64,000 nt of DNA from Limnanthes douglasii subsp. nivea (taxonomy: Eukaryota; Streptophyta; Magnoliopsida; Brassicales; Limnanthaceae): NCBI GenBank assembly GCA_036936605.1, contig JAUPFV010000001.1:165068643-165132642 (forward strand), given 5' to 3'. Below the pieces are notes generated by a model that saw nothing but the letters and a program-made list of their open reading frames with translations, had not been told where the DNA came from and did not search any database. This document shows positions 10,348 to 21,892 of this stretch, in pieces. How positions within the stretch are numbered: the stretch's first letter is position 1; each line of letters starts with the position of its first letter. The position numbers and the translations under genes are program-made.

Positions 10348-13033
10348 ATGTCGGATACCCATTTCTCTGGTGACTCAAATCCTAAAACCAGATAGTAGTT
10401 CGTCATCTGGTAAAAAAACCTTCGTTTCCAAACTTATCCCTTCTGATCAATCTCCCATAAATCATTAATCAACCTGCTCAGCCAACTGATACTTCTACAA
10501 AACAAGTCATTAGCAATCATAAACGCATATCAAATTTTGTTCCCATGGGATCAGACATCAGAGAAAATAATCCTCGAAGACTTACCAGACTTTCTAAGGC
10601 TAAAACCAAGCCTCTACATCGAAGAATGAAACTGAGGAACCATCAAAGGTTTCTACTAACACCGACAATCTTCCCCAGCATCAATCAATTAAAGGGGAAA
10701 ATTACTTTGACTCTTCCAGCAGCTTCCTCTACTGAGTTTCTTTATACTGAGAGAGATAATCATGAAAACCTGGTTGGTGATACAGTAGAGATAGGTCCAC
10801 TGATGATGGAAGAAAAAATGGATGATAGTGGTGAAGATACACCCTTGGAGACGTCATACTGTATCGGGATACTCGAAAATAAAATCGAGAACAGAGAAAG
10901 AAAGCCTCTCTGGTGGAATCCAAACCACTCCCAAAATGTCTGGTTGGGAAGGTCGAAACCTAACTTAACTAAAGTTAGTGTCAAGTATATGCTGGATATT
11001 CAAAGAATATCTTATGTGTATACTCATACAAATAATCTAGGTAAATTTCAGAGCAAATAGGGGTTCCCCGAATCAATCAAAGTTAGGATTCGAATCTCTG
11101 ATGAAACTCCAATGGACTGCAAACTGGGAGAATTGGTGGTGTATCCCAAAGTTCTAAATTGGTGTCTTAGGTTCCCTTCGGCCTAGAGATTGTAAGATAT
11201 TTTTATTCAGTGAAGTTATGTCCAAGCAAACTTAGCACCAACGCTTGGTTTACACTTTTGGCCAGTATTGTAGCTTCAAGACTTTCAAATATTTTGATGC
11301 CCATGGAATAATTTTCTACTATGGCTGGTCTGTGTCGAAATGGTAACATTCCCTCTTATTATTTCAACATGGGAAATGACTACAAAGTAGTCAATGATTT
11401 ATTAGAAGCTGATAAACCCTAGAGAGCCTGGTTTCTCTTTATTAATGGTGCCTGGGAGAATGGGAGTAAGATTACCTCTAAGGGTAATATGAGTATGCTT
11501 ACAAGATATTGGAAGTCTTCATGTAAGCATATTTTCTTTTTTATATAAAAAATTTCTTTTGTCAAGTTTAAACATCGATTTTCACATCGGATTTCGTTTA
11601 CAGTATTTTCGAAGTTATTCTCACAACATCTTGAATATGGAAAAGTTACTTTCAACAAGTATATCAATGGGAAACTGAGAACTATTCGATCAAATTTCAT
11701 AACTGTTTCACTGCAAAAAAAAACTGGTGAGAGCTCACATATGGAGGACAAATCCGATCCATGAGCTCTCATGGGAACAACTCACTACCCCTCCCCCACC
11801 TGCTGAAAATTTTAAGAGAACTGAGGAAGCTGATGGCAAGTTGTTCCTACTAGCCAGAAACAGAGCTCCCAGTCACCTTGATAAGATTAAGAAGCAGAAG
11901 AAGGAAAGGAAAAAGGAAAAGAAAGAGACACCATCTCAAGTTATTCCTGAGGTGGGAAATATGGGACCTCTAGATAAAATAGATGCAACACTCATAGAAG
12001 TTGTAGGAGTTACTTTGGGGGAAATTAAAGATTCCTCAAAATCCCCAACTGTTAAGAAACATAGAGGTAAAAAAAAAAGCACGTAGGGTGTTGACAAGAG
12101 ATCGGGAAAAAAGAAGAAAGTTTATGATGGTTTAGAGATCATACTCTGATCTGAAGCCCTTCCCTCGGATATTCCTAAAGGGGTTCCTCCACAAGAAGAA
12201 GCATTTTCCGACCTTCCTCCCCAAAGTTTCTTGTTTCTGACCAACCTTCTATTGAGGGTGATGTTAATTTGGATGAACTCTAAAACTTATATTTGAGTGT
12301 GTTCGACAATGATGATTTTGACAAGGTTTTTCCTCAAATCACCACCATTGCCAATGTTGTGAATTGTGAAACATGATGCCTTGGGATATAATATTTTGGG
12401 CTACATAAGGCCAATAGTTAACTTGGAGAGGCACATTAGATCTCCGATCAAGGATATTACTTCCCTTCGTAATGAAAATTAAACTTCGCAAAACGTCATC
12501 GGTTTGGAGAAAGAAAAAGAAGAAAGTCTGAAGAAGAAGGTGAAGACTCTTAAGGATGAGCATATTCAATTGAAATTCAATCGCAATTAGCTGCAACTCA
12601 AGTTTGATGATTTGCAAAACAAAAGTTAACTTCCAAAACCTATTGGAAGAGAAGAAACAAGTGGAAGAGCTTCTGGAGAAGAAAGAAAATAAAATCACTG
12701 ATCTTAAAGCGAATAAGACAAATGATATACTCGACATTATGAATGCATATGTTGATGGTGTATTGAAGTCTATGGATCAAAGAGAAAAATCCATCAAATT
12801 GGATATGGTACCGATGTTCCATGAAACCTTTCCAAAAAGGTCCCTTGGGAAGTTGTGAGAATTTGTGCCCTATGCAAAAATCCATTTTCACACTATGGAA
12901 AAGGGTGATAAACTAGGTGTTTGATCAGATGATTCTGAGTGTGATATGATGCTGAAGAATATTCGGATAATGATGAACATGAAAAAAAAAGACGAAGGAA
13001 AAGTTGAGAAGAAGATCGCAGGGAACGAGTCAT
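10348..13033 (+). pseudogene. Ty3 antisense accessory ORF, copy 2, decayed
   Basis: A start at 10348 (MSDTHFSGDSNP) fits the reading frame. A variable acidic region follows, then the conserved domain: GFPESIKVRIRISDETP (11060-11115), GELVVYPKVLNW, NMGNDYKVVNDLLEA (about 11370) and NGAWENGSK (about 11445). An intron at 11523-11603 (GTAAGC...TTTACAG) joins to FSKLFSQHLEYGKVTFNK. The rest matches the copy at 60981-62494: HELSWEQLTTPPPP (11760), a lysine-rich stretch, a coiled coil (12500-12780) and an acidic tail ending near 13033. At least ten stops or frameshifts are present. Function in the family is unknown; the order of domains is a DNA- or RNA-independent inference from the better copy. 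Confidence 0.7.
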
Positions 13034-13059
13034 AAGGTTAATATTTTTACTGTGTTTCT

Positions 13060-13180
13060 TTTTTGGTTTTTGAACTAAAGTCTTTGAAATGTGCAAGGCA
13101 TTTTGTTATCTTTAGATCGGATTTTCTAGTGATTGTTTTCTCAAGGCCTTGTTGAATACAAGGCATTTTATTATGTATGA
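13060..13180. repeat. Paired AAGGCATTTT boxes after the accessory ORF
   Basis: AAAGTCTTTG...GCAAGGCATTTTGTTAT at 13078 and CAAGGCCTTG...CAAGGCATTTTATTA at 13143 repeat with about 67 bp spacing. Copy 3 has the equivalent AAGTCCTTGGAAGGCCAAGG boxes at 62531 and 62621, so the pair is a conserved part of this element family, lying just after the accessory gene's stop. Confidence 0.6.
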
Positions 13181-13199
13181 GTCAACAATATTTTATGAT

Positions 13200-13812
13200 A
13201 TCTTTACTCTTTATGACTTCGACTAAACATGTGATCTTCATCCGGAGTGGCAAAGATACTGGGTTCGGATTTGTTAGCAAACTGATCACTTATAAAATGG
13301 TCAATATCATGATCAACCAATCCTTTAACTTTTCCTTGATACTTTTTATCATTCTCTTTTTCCCTTTTTGTCTTTTTTCTTATAATGTTTCTTTGATAAT
13401 TTCTCATTTTTCTTCTGCCGACCATGATCGCTACTTGACGAAGAAGAAATATCATAGTCAGATTTTGTGGTTGAATTTTCAGCAGAATCCGATGTAATCA
13501 TCTCTTGCTTAGTTCGGTGCTCTTTTTTATAATAAATTAGAGCATATGGGGATTGATCATTTTCACCTTGTTTATTGTTTTTACTAGGATCATCTTTGGA
13601 CATACCTCCCGCATCAGACTTTTCTTTCAAAAAACTTTAGCTTGCCTTTGCGCCCTCGGAGGTTCAATTTTGGCCCTCAACTCATCACGTTCCTCTTGCA
13701 TTAATTGTCTTTCCTTGGTATTGTGATTGACATGAGATATAATAGCATGCTCATTATTATCCCTTACTCCCTCGTTATCTTGAGGTGGAACTTCTCGCAT
13801 ATTGAGATCCAT
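13200..13812 (-). pseudogene. Ty3 gag N-terminal remnant
   Basis: Starting at 13812 the minus strand encodes MDLNMREVPPQDNEG and then a glutamate/arginine-rich stretch (ERQLMQEERDELRAKIEPPR). After a frameshift comes a serine-rich and lysine-rich stretch (13630-13350), and after another frameshift VKGLVDHDIDHFISDQF (about 13330-13280). This composition (charged helical start, Ser/Arg or Ser/Lys middle, then a short conserved hydrophobic motif) is usual for gag of Tat-lineage Ty3 elements. The capsid core and zinc knuckle are missing. Assignment rests on position beside the LTR-like repeat and on composition, not on a strong motif. Confidence 0.5.
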
Positions 13813-13819
13813 GCCTCAA

Positions 13820-13967
13820 TGACTTCCAAAATATTAGGCATATAGTTGAGTTACTGGTTTACTTAGGTAACGGCTTAGTCATTAAATTTTGATCATTTGG
13901 TCTGAATCACCCCTCTAAGAAAAATCCAAATTACCACAAAAGACCTCCAAAGATATCTGATCATATC
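13820..13967 (-). repeat. Right partial LTR of Ty3 copy 2
   Basis: Direct repeat of 9640-9780, at roughly 85-90 percent identity by eye. It shares TAGTCATTAAATTTTGATCA, CCCCTCTAAGAAAAATC and AAAGATATCTGATC. It is shorter than the left copy, and the TTTCGCAT array resumes just after it. Confidence 0.65.
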
Positions 13968-14795
13968 AATTATGACCCAAAGGTTGCTACATTTAATAAG
14001 ATATTTATGTTTGATATATTTCTCAATAATTTTCACACAAACACATTATGGTAGTAATTCATGTATTAATATTAAAAATATCGTATATTACATTATAAAA
14101 ATTACCTTATGTTATTAGATTTGAAGATTATGGATTTTTCGCAAAATTGATACATGGTTTGCAGTCAATTTAATATATATTCCACATTTGCGTCATTTAT
14201 ACTTAGACAAATTAACAATTGTTTCGCAGTTTGCATTCATTCATCTTACGTTTCATATTTTGTTGTTCAATTTTATCTACACTTAACAAAATTTAAAAAA
14301 ATTGTTTCGCAATTTACATTTAGTTTATCTTATATTTTTAATTTCACTATTCAGTTTTATCCATACTTAATAAATTTAAATATCATGTTTTACTGTTCAA
14401 ATTTCATACGCATAATATTTCACCATTTGCAATTCGATTATATAGTGTTTTGCATTGTGAAGTATAATTTTAGTCATACTTAACAAATTTAAAAATATGT
14501 TTCGCATTTCATCTTGATAATATTTTTTTATTTCAAATATATAGTTTTTTTCAATCCGCATTGCTTATACAATAAACATATTTGGAATTTGGAAAACTAG
14601 TATTTTAAAAGATATAAAATAACTTACAAGAAAAACTATAATGATATCGAATTTCAAATTACATCGATTTTATGTTTTCCATGATTATTTACTATGGCAG
14701 GTTTTTCTACACCGATCACACGTTATCTTTTGGTGATGATTTCTCCTCTAAACAAAATATGTTTTTTTTTTTAATTTTTCCCGACCTTCTTTTCA
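13968..14795. repeat. TTTCGCA-type motif array, continuation
   Basis: Variants TTTCGCAGTTTGCATTCA, GTTTCGCAATTTACATTTAG and ATGTTTCGCATTTCAT occur at about 14220, 14305 and 14500. It continues the array that ends at 9400 on the other side of the Ty3 insertion. No coding region is recognised before 14800. Confidence 0.55.
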
Positions 14796-14799
14796 AATT

Positions 14800-16430
14800 T
14801 TATGGAAGAATATCCAGAAATTCTGAATAATTAGATGGTTCATCAAAAGTACTTAAAGCATGTATTGTTTGTGAATAACTTTCGTTATAAGATCTTGAGT
14901 AATAGTATGACTTAACATATGTTAAAGAATTTTGCATAATGTTAAATATGGTAGTCAATGCATGTGAAACAATGAATTTGTCACATATCACAAGAAAATT
15001 TAAAACATGTAAGATCAATAAACATAAATAAAATTAAAGATATATATATTGTAAAACTAATGAAGATAAATGAACAAACCATGAACAACCTTATTCAAAA
15101 TTGACCTTAAGCTTCTTTGTAAATTTGGGACATAATTTATTAGTCCAACCTAGGACATTTGTATACCGTTTTACTATTTGACTCATAAGTAAAACTATAA
15201 TCTTGTCAATTAGTTTTATTATATGAAGACTACAGAACTCTTTGATTTGATGATTAAAGGAGTATATTCAAATAAATATCATGCACCGTATCATTTAACT
15301 TTTATAAACGCACATTTATATTTTTCTGCAGCCAAGTTTACACAAAAATAACAACCTTTGAATCTTATTCATCAGTAAATTGTTTCATATATGAGGTGAA
15401 CATGTTATAAGTAGGGGCATACACGTATCGTTTGAACTTTCGAACCATCAGTGTCCTTAATTTTACAGATATACGACTCAACATATTCTTTATATTCTTC
15501 AATAAATAATAAATATAGTATGTATGATAGCAATGAGGAAACAAAACATATACAACATTAAAAATACTTAAGTGATAATCTGAAATAAGTGTGATTTGAC
15601 GATCCATCAAGTAAGGTTTTGATAACTTAAGAAGCCATTATCAATTCTCACTATATTTTGACCAAATAATAGCAAATACAACTCAGAAATTTGTCTACAT
15701 TATTGAAATAAGCAAATATAATACGGAATAATCATGTTTCACACTTTCTAACTATAAAATGGTTATGTTTGGCAATTTAAGTTAAACCTTGTTCTACATC
15801 TCATACATGGACAATTATTTTGCGATTCGTATTTAAAAATAAACCATATTTCACATTTCATCAACTACAATATGTTTTGTATATTGCAACCAAGAGTTTA
15901 TAAATCATATATACACTTATTTCATATTTCGCATTTTAAAAATATAATGTGTTGCACATTTTAAGTATATATATATACAATGTTTTGCATTTTATATATA
16001 CATATATAACATATATTGCATGTCACTAAAAATTTCATAAAATTGATCGTTGTTTTCATCTTTGGCTATGACAAATATAATACTCCTTTATATTTTTTCA
16101 TAAGAAAAATGTTTTATCGATAAACAACATTTGAAGACAATAATATAAAACTTAAAAATAAGGCCCAAATATTACAAAACATAGTTTAAAGAAGTTGTTT
16201 TCGAAACTACATTCGAGTGAATACTCATTTGACCAACGCCTATAATATCATCAACCCAGGAAATAGTAGCAAGTTGTCTTTTATGACAAAAAAACTAACA
16301 CCCAAACTACTTTCACCATTAAATAATTTTTCATCTGCAACTTCAAATAAACTTAAAACGGTTTTTTAATTGTTTCTTTAACAGTTTCTCCATCAAAAAC
16401 ATCCAAAGTTATGTCAATACTAACACTTGG
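14800..16430 (-). pseudogene. MuDR-type MULE transposase, copy MULE1, decayed
   Basis: Read leftwards: an N-terminal segment (LATISWVDDIIGVGQ, near 16295-16240) parallels LATIGWNDVIIGIRQ in MULE2. An intron-like, array-filled gap follows, then the transposase core (15640-15365: QITLISDYHLSIFNVVYVLF, with the aspartate of the DDE set, YHTYYIYYLLKNIK and KRYVYAPTYNMF). C-terminal parts are near 15250-15070 (LHIIKLIDKI), and a SWIM-like end lies at 15018-14800 (SHALTTIF then YSEFLDILP). Family enzymes cut and paste DNA through a DDE domain. Stops throughout make this copy dead. It is the same family as the plus-strand copy at 41.5-44.4 kb. Confidence 0.75.
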
Positions 16431-17000
16431 AGAACTAGATGATTAACAATTCTTAGTATAAATGTAAAATCATCAATACTACTCCAGAAACAGTTTTAAC
16501 TTCATTGCAATAGTAGTTAAGTAGCTAACCTTAAAATTCTTTCTAACGAACTCATCATTAATAGAAACAATAGCTAACCTTAAAATTCTTTCTAACGAAC
16601 TCGTCATTAATAGAAACAAAATTTATCATACTTTAAAAGTCTTCAAACAAACCCAAAAAATAAATTGCAACATGATCATTTAATTTGAAAATACACAAGA
16701 CAATGCTTGAGATTTAACACCCATATTTCACATTTTACAAACAATAAATAATTTTGCATTCAAGTTTAACAAGTGTTTTCGCATTCATATTTGATTATGT
16801 AAGTGTTAATTTTTGTGAAATTAATTATATACTAGTTTTGTAGTTCATATTTGGACACCTATTAGTTTTATATTTTTCAATATTTAATAGTCGCATTATA
16901 TTATAATATATTGTGATTCATATTATATAATATATTAGGTGGTTAACAAAATCATTATCCATTTTTCAATGCGCATTTGTAGATATATTCAATATCCAAA
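15650..17000. repeat. TTTCGCAT-type array inside and upstream of MULE1
   Basis: TTTCATATTTCGCATTTT (15922), GTTTTGCATTTTATAT (15982), TTTTGCGATTCGTA (15820) and related words fill the gap between the two transposase exons and recur at 16720-16990. On the MULE1 coding strand the motif reads AAATGCGAAA, the same sense as ATGCGAGA relative to MULE2. The coding-like segment at 16080-16430 interrupts it. Confidence 0.5.
16522..16619. repeat. 49-bp tandem duplication
   Basis: The unit starting TAGCTAACCTTAAAATTC at 16522 is repeated at 16571 with one base change (CTCATC versus CTCGTC), so it is a recent local duplication next to the MULE1 N-terminal segment. Confidence 0.9.
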
Positions 17001-18540
17001 TATACCTAACAACTTGTAAATTAAAAAATATATAAAATTGCTTAACTCTTGTTACAAACCTAAGACGTAAAATTAAATCCATAAATCCATCCATATCTAA
17101 TAATGGACTATTGTTTAAGTTCGATTCCAAAACTAGAATTTAAAGTTAAAAATACCATCAAATTTTATTTTTATTTGAAAGAACCATTATTCAAATTTTT
17201 AATTATGAGTTAAATCTTTATTATAATAATTGTATTTTCTTTTTTATAAGAGTTTAAAGTCTTTTAGTTTTTTTTAAAACAACGCAAAAAAACAAAAAGG
17301 TGGAAGAAAAACAAATCAAGACCTACATTTATGTAATTAATTAAAATAAATAGGATACGTATTATCTAACAATTAGATACCAATGGCGGATAAAAAAACT
17401 GGAGGCCAAAAAGATACGAAAATATAATTACATTTCATAAAAGAATGTTAAAATAACATTTGTTTATATACCATCTACTATAGATGGTTATTGCTTTGGG
17501 TTTTTAGATACGAAATTTTACTTCACTTAAAATAATTCGGAGAACTAAAAGGACAAATATAAAATATATGTGGGGTAGGTGATGGGAGTTGGGACCCATT
17601 TTTAGGGTACTGGTACTACTAAAAATACGAGAGTGCGCTCCAGCTGCCAGAGCGGATTTCAAATCAAATTCCAAACCCCAAGAACTTCAATAGCTGTTGT
17701 TTTGGGCAAACCACACATACATGATGCAACCGCATACTTCCGATGTTATTTCACAAAAGTCTTTTATGTTTGTTTATAATAATTGCATTGTCGAATTTGA
17801 ATTAAAATTTTGGATTTTCGTTTTAAGAAAATATCAACTTTAAGCACCGAAATTTTAATCTTTTTTTATCGTTTATTTTTAAGATTTAGTAAAATGTTCG
17901 ATTGTACTGGAAACCTAAACAAACAAATTGGAAAACAATAAAATTAGCACCAGTTTAACCTCAAACAAACAAGATTATTTTTACTCCCACAAAATACTTT
18001 AAAGTCCACCCGTAAGCAAAATGTCTATTTGGTTCACCTCTATAAATATGAGTTGGGTTTTGGCTAAACTTTGGCCACAAAATTTATTACTAGTACACAA
18101 ATTTTGGATTTCTTTTCATTTTTAGCTTTTTTATAATTTTTCTATTTAATTTGAGGGATTCGTCAAAAAAATCTGAATTGATTATGTAATGTCTTTTGTT
18201 TTTGTCTTTTAATATTTACAAAAATTGCTGCTAGAAACGTAGTAATTTTGATTTTTTCTAACAATTTTTTTTAATTTATTTTATTTTGTAGTGAAATTTG
18301 GGTAAATTAAGTCTAAAAATAAAAAACACAAAAGAGTCTTCCATCTTTTTAGTTATACACAAAATCTAACAAAATTTTCAAAAAAAAATTAAACCTCTAA
18401 GAACACCAAAAGCTCCAAAAACCTCCAAAAAATCTCCAAACTCTAAAAAAATGATTTTCGGATTGACAACGAGAAGAATTTGGTGAAGAGTTTGAAATTC
18501 CAAATAAAACGGTCTTTCTAACCAATTTGTTATAAAAAAA
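17001..18540. other. AT-rich spacer with one less AT-rich spot
   Basis: No coding similarity on either strand. At about 17570-17720 the base composition changes (GGGTAGGTGATGGGAGTTGG, GTGCGCTCCAGCTGCCAGAG), an isolated spot in very AT-rich surroundings. From 18360 to 18470 a run of CTCCAAAAACCTCC words precedes the next locus and may belong to its 5' end. Confidence 0.4.
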
Positions 18541-18579
18541 AATTATTTTCGTAGTTCTTCCCAATTCAGAAAGAACTGA

Positions 18580-18930
18580 ATCTGTGCAGCCCTGCCAGTT
18601 GAGAACCTCCCCCTCGACGGGGCTGCCATTGAATTCCTCTTCGAATTAGGTTTTATCCCCGCCGATTTTGGTCTATGTAAACCGCTGTTTCAGTGTAGTA
18701 AATCTCGTCGGGGTGAGATGGTTTAACCATCGGCCTTTTGAACCCTCCTCGTTGGTGCTATGAACGAATAAAATTAGGATTTCATGTTAATATTTAGAAA
18801 CGATTCCCCAACGGGCGAGAATTTCCAACCACCAGGGTGGTATTTTTAACCCGTCGGGGGAAAACTTCCTCGACGGATTTGAATATTTTAACAGTCGGTG
18901 CATAGTTCGGCTTCCCCGACGGGGTGATAA
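18580..18930. repeat. GTCGGGG-type hairpin repeats, left block
   Basis: CCCTCGACGGGG (18611), CTCGTCGGGGTGAG (18707), AACCCGTCGGGGGAAAACTT (18849) with CCTCGACGG following it, and CCCCGACGGGG (18914) recur here. Most can fold on themselves. The same words return at 22540-23180 and, more loosely, at 25480-25640, bracketing the MULE-A/PMD locus. Confidence 0.65.
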
Positions 18931-19044
18931 TGAGTAAAAAAATTATATTATTTTCACTTTGTCAATATAGGAGGAAAATCTAATTGATCCATGCATTATA
19001 AAATATGAGTCATTATAAAATATAAGTCTTGCTCCGTCGATTAT

Positions 19045-20985
19045 AGTCATGTGTTCAACACAAAATCTCACTACACGCCACAAGAATTGATCAATTGGGT
19101 TAAGCAAATCGCGATAGATAACGGAATTGTAATTATATTACGGCGTCGCGGCGATGCCAAAAGTAGAAAAACTCTGAGAATCATTTTTGTGTGGGAGAGA
19201 TCCGGAAATTATAAAAAGTTGGTATCGAATGATCTTAAGAAGAAGTCTAGCGGGACTAAAAAATGCGGATGCATTTTCGTCCTTAAAGGAAATAAAGTAG
19301 ATAATGATCTATGATCTTTAGAGGTCGCATACAGGGTTCACAATCATGATGCTACAAAATTCAATGAAGGTCATTCGTACTTGGGACGGTTTTCCAAAGA
19401 AGAGTTGGATTTTGTAGTTAGTTCTACAAAATAAGATCCCGTCCTCGTGATATTGTTGGAGGAGTGAAAATATGAACCCTAAAAACTCTTCGTCCATGCG
19501 CACCGTGTACAATACTTAACTAAAACAACGAAAGATCGAAAAATGTGTTTGGTTGTAATTCCAATATTTGTTAGGTGAACTAAAAAGGTTAAACTATTAC
19601 AAATGACATAGATCGTGCGAAGACAGAAGCGATATCATAAGTGGATTTTTCTTCGCACACCCGGTTAGTTTGGATTTGTTAAAAACGTTTCCAAATGTCA
19701 TAGTAATGGATAACACATGCAGTGTAATAAAATACGGGATATTTGTGTATGAGGTTGTTGGAGCCATTTATATCAGGAATACTTTCAACATCAGATTTGG
19801 GTTTATGTCCGGAGAGAAATTTGAGAGATACAAATGGATGTTAGAATGTTTACAATCGTTGATGATCACTCACTTCATCACACCACCCTCCATTATTTTG
19901 ACGGATAGATACTTAGCATTGGTGAAGGTGGTCGATGAAGTGTTCTTCAATGTAAAACACATATTGTGCCGATGGAACATTAACATGAACGTCCTAGGGA
20001 AAAAACTATCAACAATAAGAAAGTGTCCAACAAATTTTAGAAAGTGTGAAATCAAATAATGTTGGTGAAAATTGAGCTATCCTTCAATAACTACCGTTTG
20101 GACATGTATGGTGACTTCAAAGAATATCCAAATATTGGTTAGGACCAGACGGTAATAAGTTTATCATGCCGATCTAACAAGTCGTTGCATACTTGGTACG
20201 AGCAAAGGTAACTTCGAGTCTTTTTTGTCGAAGGTGTATACTTTCATTGAATTTCAACACAGGGACATCAATGGGTCATTTGAAAAAATCTGCTTGTTAG
20301 CCCTACATAAATTTTCTATCAATGTGTACGGAAAGCTAAAAAACAACGTCTCCCACTATGCTTTAGAAAGTTTTTTCGACGAAGTAGAATGTGCCCGCAG
20401 CATGACAATCGCGGACGACATGTCTCGCGGTTGTGCGATACGAACTAGACACGGTATACCTTGTTCGCACAATATTTATGAATTTATTCACAACGACTTA
20501 GAGGTGCCTCTAACATTATTTCACGATTATTGGAAGAGGTTAGACATTATTGTCCGTACCAATCTCACGACGATCGAGCAATTGAAAGCAAAACTCGATA
20601 AATTAGTACTCGATGTCATGCACTCCAAGGATGAAGCAGGCAGAGGTATGTTTATAATAAATGGTTTGCATCGTCCATCCGGAAATAACTTCCTTTTTTG
20701 GGCCTTTAATCAAACCAAAAGCACGCGGTCATTTACCTTCCAAACGTAAGTTGTCTATTATCGCATCTGAATCATCCACTAAACGTGACAAATTGTACCA
20801 CGGGCATGTGCTAGATTCTGAGAAAGTGAGTGCACTATCGCTATTAAAAAATTTCCGACCTCCGACCGTAAATTTGCGTAAAGGAAACGGAAATTTGGGA
20901 CTTAAACTTAGTAGGAAAAGCGTCGTTCGGAAAAAACGGAAGTGTAATTCCAACACAAACAAGTGGGACGATGCTTTCTAGTGGA
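19045..20985 (+). pseudogene. FAR1-type MULE transposase (MULE-A), decayed
   Basis: The order is typical of plant MULEs with a FAR1-like N-terminus. The DNA-binding region is at 19051-19320 (IDNGIVIILRRRG, FVWERSGNYKK, then KKCGCIFVLKGN and a V-HNHD motif at 19326-19350). The DDE transposase core is at 19670-20000 (FPNVIVMDNTCSVIKYGIF, then LTDRYLALVKVVDEVF and ILCRWNINMNVLGK). A SWIM zinc motif is near 20435-20480 (CAIRTRHGIPCSHNI, with the pattern CxH). A basic C-terminus follows (20725-20985). Family enzymes excise and reinsert elements by a DDE mechanism. At least three stops or frameshifts are present (after 19314, around 20060-20220 and near 20749). An OTU-like domain follows directly and a PMD gene converges from the right. 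Confidence 0.8.
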
Positions 20986-21059
20986 ACGAACGGTTGTAAG
21001 TCAAGTTATACGATGCCATCTAAGGAAAGTTTGGTTGATCCCAAAGGGTACCTAACCAA

Positions 21060-21497
21060 GTCTTCATATTTTTAGGCATTTTATAACATTTATCACCGAT
21101 GTTATAGCCGAAGGCCACTGCGTGTACTGCTCGATTGTGTTTTTCTTGAACGGGCAACAAGATGAATGAAGGTTGATTATATATACCATATTCAACGAGC
21201 TTATAGATCACGCATCCGTATATGTGAAGATATTAAAGGAATTGAAGATTTAATAGATATTGCGGAACATGTGAACTGCTTTAGCAATGTGGCTACTATC
21301 AATAATTAGATGTCGATGCTCAAGTTGGGAGTCGCAATCGCCTGTACGCTTAACTTCATACTTCATTTCGTAGGACAGTATGGAACCATAGATATTGTTT
21401 CACATTTCTTCTGTTAAGAGGTGCACCTCATACGATGTCAAACTGGTTGAAAATCGGAATAGGTTGGGTCAACTGCAACCACTTTGTGAACGTAAGT
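21060..21497 (+). pseudogene. OTU-like cysteine protease domain downstream of MULE-A
   Basis: In one plus frame, ITFITDVIAEGHCVYCSIVF (21080-21140) matches the catalytic-cysteine motif of OTU proteases (usually DGNCGF/Y), with the cysteine kept. The helix pattern NELIDHASVYVKILKELK follows (21195-21250). After frame changes, GWVNCNHFVNV at about 21466-21497 matches the catalytic-histidine motif NHF. Stops interrupt it (for example at 21168). OTU enzymes normally remove ubiquitin. Here the domain sits about 75 bases after the transposase frame, probably as a C-terminal extension or partner of it. The same pairing occurs at 57.2-59.2 kb. I am fairly sure of the domain and less sure whether it was one protein with the transposase. 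Confidence 0.65.
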
Positions 21498-21892
21498 ATT
21501 TCATTACATTGTAGCTTTGTAAACATTTAAACATCCCACATAATATATGTCATTGTGATTCTCTTATCGTGTTTTCGTATTGTAGCTTGGCATTGTAGTG
21601 GACACCCATGTGCGAGGATACATCGTTGTTGCCTAAAATTGCATTCAGCGAGAGCGGCTGGTTGGGCATTACATGTTCATTTTTGTTACAATAGATATAA
21701 ATAAATAAATAAATAAATCGTAGCCTCAAAGTAACCGATTTAACCGCTTTTTTTAAACACTTGGTCATTGTAATAGATGTACGATTTGTCATGCTTAAAA
21801 CCTGTATGCTTTGGAGTTTATGATGACGTTAATTTAAGAACATTAACATTAACTTAAACCATTGGTTCACATAATTTAAGACATTTACTTAA
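21498..21892. other. Spacer between convergent genes, with AAAT microsatellite
   Basis: This is the 3' space of the OTU domain and of the convergent minus-strand gene. An (AAAT)n run lies at 21696-21718. No coding similarity is recognised. Confidence 0.5.

Larger units (their letters stand above)
9440..13967 (-). mobile_element. Internally deleted Ty3 (Tat/Retand-type) element, copy 2
   Basis: Two direct repeats mark the element: 9640-9780 and 13820-13967 share long phrases such as GCATATAGTTGAGT and ATTTTGATCATT. Between them lie the antisense accessory ORF (plus strand) and the N-terminal part of gag (minus strand). Protease, reverse transcriptase, RNase H and integrase are all missing. 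The element is minus-oriented because gag starts next to the right repeat and runs leftwards. The outer limit on the left is uncertain: similarity to the LTR-like sequence at 59.4-59.57 kb begins at about 9445. It sits inside the TTTCGCAT array of MULE1, so it inserted later than that array. Confidence 0.6.

Noticed and set aside
10729..10984. Minus-strand open frames of 64 and 74 codons
   Set aside because: They are opposite the accessory ORF and without similarity.
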